Assembly (NCBI GenBank): GCA_038227745.1
Contig: JBBRPS010000021.1
Span: forward strand, 1-30,001
From: DASPXY01 sp038227745
GTDB taxonomy: Bacteria > Planctomycetota > Planctomycetia > Gemmatales > Gemmataceae
Direction: 5' to 3'
DNA length: 30,001 nucleotides
Shown here: one piece after another, positions 26,291 through 30,001 of the stretch
Position numbering within the stretch: the stretch's first letter is position 1
Layout: each line of letters opens with the position of its first letter
Position numbers and translations under genes: made by a program
The notes under the pieces: model-generated
Told to the model about the DNA's origin: nothing
Database searches by the model: none
Seen by the model: the letters and a program-made list of their open reading frames with translations, nothing else

Positions 26291-26353
26291 GTTTAGCCGC
26301 GAGCCTCGGGCGAGCGCGTGACGCTCGCGCTCGCCCGAAGCTCGCGGCTAAAC
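26291..26353. repeat. 28-bp inverted repeat with one mismatch, between the WD40 and PPC genes
   Basis: Arms 26291-26318 and 26326-26353 pair over 28 positions with a single mismatch (26305 with 26339) and a seven-base loop. It lies 16 bases after one stop and 21 before the next ATG. Its sequence is unrelated to the hairpin at 24539-24622. Confidence 0.85.
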
Positions 26354-26374
26354 GAATTGTTCCAAGGAGCCCCC

Positions 26375-28453
26375 ATGCGACTGCACCTCTTGCTCGTCGG
26401 CGCTCTCGGCGCCCTGGCGCTTCAACCCCTGACCGCCGCCGCGCAGACCTCGTTCCCGATGGTCACGCACGTCATGCCGGTGGCGGTGCAGCGCGGCCAG
26501 ACCACCGAGGTCACCGTCGCGGGCCAGCAGAATTTCCTCGGCGTCTACAAGGCCCTCTTCGAGGGCACCGGCCTCAGCGCCGAGATCGTCCCCGAGAAGG
26601 CGGCCAAGGCGGTGCCGGGACAGAAGCCCCTCGTCCGCAGCGTCAAGCTCAGGCTGACCGTGGCGCCCGATGCGGCACTCGGCGTGCGCGAGTTCCGCCT
26701 GGCCTCGACGCTCGGCATCTCCAGCGTCGGCCAACTTGTCCTCGTGGACGAGCCGGTCGTGCAGGAGAAGAGCGTCAACAACACCCTCGCCCAGGCGATG
26801 GCGATCAAGCTGCCGTGCGTCGTGGCGGGGCGCATCGAGGCCGTCGAGGACGTGGACTTCTTCAAGTTCCAGGCGGAGGCCGGGCAGACGCTGACGTTCG
26901 AGCTGTTCTGCGCCCGGTTGCAGGACAAGATCCACGACTTGCAGAAGCACGCCAAGCCGATGCTCACCCTCTACGACGGCGCGGGCCGCGAACTGGCCGC
27001 GAACGATCATTTCTACTTCGCCGACCCGCTGCTCGGTTACACCATCCAGAAGAGCGGCATCTACTACGTCCAGATCCGCGAATCGACCTACGACGGCGAC
27101 GCGCGCTGGGTGTACGCCCTGCGCGCCACCAACCGACCCCATGTCACGCACGTCTACCCGATGGCCGCCCGACCCGGCGAAACCGTCGAGGTCGAGCCGG
27201 TCGGCTCCGCGAAGCTGGTCAAGCCGCGTGTGCGGCTGACCGCGCCGAAGGAGCCGGGGCTGCACCAGGTGCAGCTCGACCTGGATGGCGTCAAGACGAA
27301 CCCGGTGACGTTCCTCGTCAGCCCGCTGCCGCAGTTCGCCGAGCAGGAGCCGAACGACGAGCCGGCGCAGGCGACGCGCGTGACGCTGCCGTGTGGCATC
27401 AACGGCCGCATCGGCAAGAAGCGCGACCTCGATCACTTCGTCTTCGCGGCGAAGAAGGGACAGGCGATTCGCTTTGAAGTCAAGGCCCGGCGCTTCGGCA
27501 CGCCGCTCTGCTCCAGCCTGCACGCGGTGCTGAACGTGCTGAACGCGAAGGGGGCAGTGCTGGCGAGCAACGACGACACGCACGGCAAGGAGGCCGCCCT
27601 GGTGTTCGCGGCGCCGGCCGACGGCGATTACGTCCTGCGCGTCCGCGACCTGAACAGCAAGGGCGGCGACACCGCGGTCTACCACGTCGAGGCCGACTTC
27701 GCCCGACCCGACTTCACGCTGCGCTGCGACCCCGACAAGGCGATGATCGGCCCCGGCTCCAGCACGGCGTGGTACGTCCAGCTCGTGCGCAGCGGCGGCT
27801 TTGACGGCCCGGTGCGCGTGGAGGTGAAGGACCTGCCCGCCGGCGTGACGGCCAGCCCGCTGACCATCCCCGCGACGATGGCGCAAGGCGTGATCGTGTT
27901 GACCGCCGCCGCGGATGCGAAGATCGACGCCGCCAACGTCGAGGTGATCGGCACGGCGACGGCGAAGGTGGACGGCAAGGACGAGGCGCTGGTGCGGCGG
28001 TCGGTCCCCGGGCAGGAGATCTACTTCCCCGGCGGCGGTCGCGGCCTGTTCGACGTCGCCCTGCAGACGGTCGCCGTGACGGAACCGTCGGACATCCTCA
28101 GGGTCGAGGTGAGCACGACGAAGATCGAGTTGAAGCCGGGCGGCGAGGCGCGCATCGAGGTGACGCTGCACCGCCGCAAGGATTACGACAAGGGGGTGTC
28201 GCTGGACGTGATGCTGGCGCACCTGGGGCGCGTGTTCGGCAACCCGCTGCCGCCCGGTGTGACCGTCGTCGCGGGCAAGAGCAAGACGCTGCTGGGGACG
28301 GCGAGCAAGGGACATTTCGTCCTTAAAGCGGCCGCCAACGCGGTGCCTATCGAGGGCGTGCCGATCAGCGTGCTGGCGCACGTGTCGATCAACTTCGTGG
28401 TGAAGGTCAGCTACTCCAGCCCGCTCATCCTGGTGAGCGTGCGCAAGCAGTAA
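26375..28453 (+). CDS. Secreted protein with two PPC (pre-peptidase C-terminal) domains
   Basis: The 692-aa protein has a signal peptide (cleavage near AAA, residue 23) very like that of the preceding gene. It then alternates beta-rich domains: an Ig-like start (VTHVMPVAVQRGQTTEVTV), a first PPC domain (about 130-250: DVDFFKFQAEAGQTLTFEL to GIYYVQIRES), a second Ig-like segment, a second PPC domain (about 325-450: EQEPNDEPAQA, DLDHFVFAAKKGQAIRFEV, DGDYVLRVRDL) and three further beta domains. PPC domains are noncatalytic and bind or shield substrates; no enzyme domain is seen. A perfect AAGGAG lies five bases before the ATG at 26375, which fixes the start. It is last of the trio. A second copy of codons near its 3' end lies at the window's right edge. 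Confidence 0.9.
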   Translation: MRLHLLLVGALGALALQPLTAAAQTSFPMVTHVMPVAVQRGQTTEVTVAGQQNFLGVYKALFEGTGLSAEIVPEKAAKAVPGQKPLVRSVKLRLTVAPDAALGVREFRLASTLGISSVGQLVLVDEPVVQEKSVNNTLAQAMAIKLPCVVAGRIEAVEDVDFFKFQAEAGQTLTFELFCARLQDKIHDLQKHAKPMLTLYDGAGRELAANDHFYFADPLLGYTIQKSGIYYVQIRESTYDGDARWVYALRATNRPHVTHVYPMAARPGETVEVEPVGSAKLVKPRVRLTAPKEPGLHQVQLDLDGVKTNPVTFLVSPLPQFAEQEPNDEPAQATRVTLPCGINGRIGKKRDLDHFVFAAKKGQAIRFEVKARRFGTPLCSSLHAVLNVLNAKGAVLASNDDTHGKEAALVFAAPADGDYVLRVRDLNSKGGDTAVYHVEADFARPDFTLRCDPDKAMIGPGSSTAWYVQLVRSGGFDGPVRVEVKDLPAGVTASPLTIPATMAQGVIVLTAAADAKIDAANVEVIGTATAKVDGKDEALVRRSVPGQEIYFPGGGRGLFDVALQTVAVTEPSDILRVEVSTTKIELKPGGEARIEVTLHRRKDYDKGVSLDVMLAHLGRVFGNPLPPGVTVVAGKSKTLLGTASKGHFVLKAAANAVPIEGVPISVLAHVSINFVVKVSYSSPLILVSVRKQ

Positions 28454-28583
28454 GAACACAAGCCCCGACGTGCCAGCGAGGGAAGGCGACCTTGGATTGC
28501 CGCCTAACGCGAGGCTCACCTGACCGGGGTATCAGGGGTTTCTGATTTCAAACTCCCTCCGCAGCCACGGGGACCGGGGAGGA

Positions 28584-28630
28584 GTCAGGAACCGCTTGCG
28601 GAGGCGTGGACTCCGCAAGCGGTTCCTGAC
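28584..28630. repeat. Perfect 20-bp inverted repeat between convergent genes
   Basis: Bases 28584-28603 are the exact reverse complement of 28611-28630, with a seven-base loop. It lies 130 bases after the PPC stop and 33 bases from the stop of the minus-strand membrane gene, so it could end both transcripts, though no T-tract is present on the plus strand. It may also be a dispersed repeat. Confidence 0.75.
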
Positions 28631-28663
28631 ACGAATGCAATTGTCTTCGCTACCAACAGCCGA

Positions 28664-29182
28664 TCAGCGGGAGCTCTTCTCCTTCCTGGAGGGACGCCTG
28701 GTCTTCGATCTACCCCATATTACTTGCTTCGTAACGCGTTCCGCCGTATCCCGGTCCAGTGAGTTCATCAATCGATAGACTGTTTTCACCTCGATAATCG
28801 TTTCACGATTCTTGACAATGCGGAAAGCCAACCACACCGCTAAGAAGCTGGCCACGAGGATAGCAACCAGGGCGACTGCACTCTCCAGGTGGAACACATG
28901 CAGCAGCGAGATGGCCGAACCCAGCACGCTCGCAAAAGCGGAAATCAGGCATTGCGTCAGGAGGAGCCTCTCGTAACGCCTACTCTTCGCCAACCGTTCG
29001 CGCAGCATCGCCTTGGCCTCTTCGAGGCTGGTCTGATCTTCGCGGGCAAACTCCGCGACCTGGGAGCGCCCCGTGCCAGCCCTCAAGAGCCGCCCAAGGG
29101 CCAGGAGCGGGCGGAAAAATTCATGGATGGAAAATGAGGCAGCCTCTGCTGTCAGGTCAAGGAGTCTTCTGGGGCTGGTCAT
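28664..29182 (-). CDS. Small two-TM membrane protein of unknown function
   Basis: I do not recognise this 172-aa protein. Residues 1-70 are helical and charged (LEEAKAMLRERLAKSRRYER). Two transmembrane helices follow (about 73-97 and 101-122), then a 50-residue basic cytosolic tail ending KTRRPSRKEKSSR. The ATG at 29182 lies inside the end of the preceding gene (26-base overlap), which implies coupled translation of the pair. GC content is visibly lower than in the planctomycete genes to the left and codon choice is more even, which suggests recent acquisition. Its stop is 33 bases from a hairpin repeat. Confidence 0.6.
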   Translation of the reverse strand: MTSPRRLLDLTAEAASFSIHEFFRPLLALGRLLRAGTGRSQVAEFAREDQTSLEEAKAMLRERLAKSRRYERLLLTQCLISAFASVLGSAISLLHVFHLESAVALVAILVASFLAVWLAFRIVKNRETIIEVKTVYRLMNSLDRDTAERVTKQVIWGRSKTRRPSRKEKSSR

Positions 29183-29474
29183 GATGAGGTGTACCCCCCA
29201 ATAACTTAGTCACGAAGAGCCATCCCATCCGCAGCATGAAAACGATGTACAAGAACGCATCAATCACTGCTATGGTGTACTTCGTCACGGTCAGGAGCGT
29301 TGCCAAGAACTCGCTAATCTCCCAGGAGGTCTTCATCCACGTCACAGCCAGATCAAGGCCGACGGCCGGGGCGAATATGATCGCAAACAGCCCTGATCCC
29401 ACCAGCACATGAATGACTAGTTCAAAAACCGGCTCCCACCAACGGGGAGCATGCTGCCCAGGCGTCGTTGCCAT
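29157..29474 (-). CDS. Small membrane protein, partner of the overlapping downstream gene
   Basis: This 105-aa protein of unknown family has three hydrophobic stretches (about 14-38, 56-70 and 70-92) and a polar tail (GTPHHDQPQKTP). The start ATG at 29474 has no Shine-Dalgarno sequence. A TATTAT box lies only five bases upstream, so the message could begin very near the ATG and be leaderless; this is inference. It overlaps the next gene by 26 bases in a different frame, so the two products probably work together in the membrane. Base composition is lower in GC than in the main genome. Confidence 0.55.
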   Translation of the reverse strand: MATTPGQHAPRWWEPVFELVIHVLVGSGLFAIIFAPAVGLDLAVTWMKTSWEISEFLATLLTVTKYTIAVIDAFLYIVFMLRMGWLFVTKLLGGTPHHDQPQKTP

Positions 29475-29859
29475 GCCCTATAATACCCCACTGAAGAGGG
29501 CAGTTCCGTCCTCCTCCTGTCACCGTACCAGAAAAGCACCCGTCTTGCCATGCAGCGCTCCAGCCAGAAACGATCTCGTCTGTCGGCGCCTGGTCATGTT
29601 CCACGCGGCCTTACGCCACAAGGGACCGATCTTCCCAGGCCTCTGGTAATCTTAGCCGTACTTGCCCCCCACCCTCCCGCCAGCGAACAGTCCGATCTCA
29701 TTATACAAGGCGATCTCGATAGTGGCCCTGCGTGGAGCTAAACTTACTCGATCGGACCATGCGTCATCCCGGCACAGCGGCATCCTGTTCGCTTTCCCGG
29801 GACTGCTCCAGCGTCTTCTTTGGGACGATGTCCAGAAGCCCAATCCGATCGTACCCCGA
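29475..29859. other. Remnant-rich gap without a supported intact gene
   Basis: No intact gene is supported in this 385-base stretch of lower GC. Short open frames occur on both strands without recognisable features. The part 29764-29859 may be the end of a lost minus-strand gene (separate entry), and the stretch ends at the breakpoint with the duplicated PPC sequence. Confidence 0.5.
29764..29859 (-). pseudogene. Possible 3' end of a disrupted unknown gene
   Basis: On the minus strand, 29859-29764 reads about 31 codons with normal GC-rich codon use (from SGYDRIGLLDIV through PKKTLEQSRESEQ) and a TGA stop. The frame is continued upstream only by the antisense of the PPC fragment, so any original gene is cut at about 29859. 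The composition looks like a real protein tail, but I recognise no family. Confidence 0.3.
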
Positions 29860-30001
29860 ATGCTGGCGCACCTGGGGCGTGTGTTCGGCAACCCGCTGCC
29901 GCCCGGTGTGACCGTCGTCGCGGGCAAGAGCAAGACGCTGCTGGGCACGGCGAGCAAGGGACATTTCGTCCTCAAGGCGGCGGCCAACGCGGCGCCCATC
30001 G
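29860..30001 (+). pseudogene. Truncated second copy of the PPC-protein 3' end, continuing past the window
   Basis: These 142 bases align without gaps to 28211-28352 in the PPC gene with seven differences. Six are synonymous third-position changes and one changes Val to Ala. The frame is open to the window edge. The 5' boundary is sharp at 29860: upstream sequence shows no similarity to the PPC gene, so the first 610 or so codons are missing. It is therefore a fragment of a diverged paralogue rather than a fresh copy. A start at the internal ATG (29860) is possible but would give only a partial domain. Confidence 0.85.

Noticed and set aside
28500..28570. tRNA-like 3' end suggesting an integration site
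   Set aside because: A stretch with GGGTTT and a nearby CCA cannot be folded into acceptor and T arms; only a five-base stem ATCAG/CTGAT is present.
29422..29604. 60-aa minus-strand protein overlapping the small membrane gene
   Set aside because: No ribosome binding site and no recognisable features; the overlapping frame with three hydrophobic segments is more credible.

Overview
The window reads as a very GC-rich planctomycete chromosome, most likely from the Gemmata/Gemmataceae side. The signs are a Ser/Thr kinase with an N-terminal zinc ribbon and a C-terminal WD40 domain, a DUF1549/DUF1553 protein with CxxCH motifs next to a secreted cytochrome/WD40 protein and a pre-peptidase-C (PPC) domain protein, a secreted ceramidase-family protein, a Cys8-run membrane protein, and many perfect hairpin repeats in the gaps between genes. 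No rRNA, tRNA or CRISPR array was seen.

Layout. (1) 47-2170, minus: a three-gene operon of a poly-Cys membrane protein, a membrane-anchored START/SRPBCC protein and a TOMM-type cyclodehydratase (leader-binding/E1-like) protein. It runs off the left edge, where a YcaO partner would be expected. (2) 2171-2519: gap with a decayed IS66-type transposase fragment. (3) 2520-7146, minus: an unknown helical protein, a MoxR AAA+ ATPase and a large zinc-ribbon/TM/HEAT protein carrying an internal CxxCH. (4) 7285-8739: a nested palindromic repeat touching the stop codon of ribBA, ribBA itself (minus), and a perfect 28-bp palindrome in its leader. (5) 9015-13067, plus: inositol-phosphate synthase, an EboC/SCO3242-like UbiA prenyltransferase, a PAP2 phosphatase and a tRNA-dihydrouridine synthase, tightly spaced. 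(6) 13408-15600, plus: a Prc-type tail-specific protease. (7) 15780-17228, minus: ceramidase family; 17366-18148, plus: MtfA-type peptidase. (8) 18487-21858, plus: kinase with 14 WD40 repeats. (9) 22036-28453, plus: DUF1549/DUF1553 protein, CxxCH/WD40 protein and PPC protein, each gap holding a different hairpin repeat. (10) 28664-29474, minus: two overlapping small membrane proteins of lower GC. (11) 29475-30001: a remnant zone ending in a partial second copy of the 3' end of the PPC gene.

How the genes may work together. The 9015-11980 trio pairs a cyclitol-forming enzyme with an integral-membrane prenyltransferase and a lipid-phosphate phosphatase, which suggests an undescribed cyclitol-lipid or ebo-like pathway. 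The 47-2170 operon puts a protein with eight consecutive cysteines beside a cyclodehydratase that handles Cys/Ser/Thr substrates. The 22036-28453 trio is a secreted, haem- and propeller-rich set typical of planctomycetes. Functions beyond the family level are inference.
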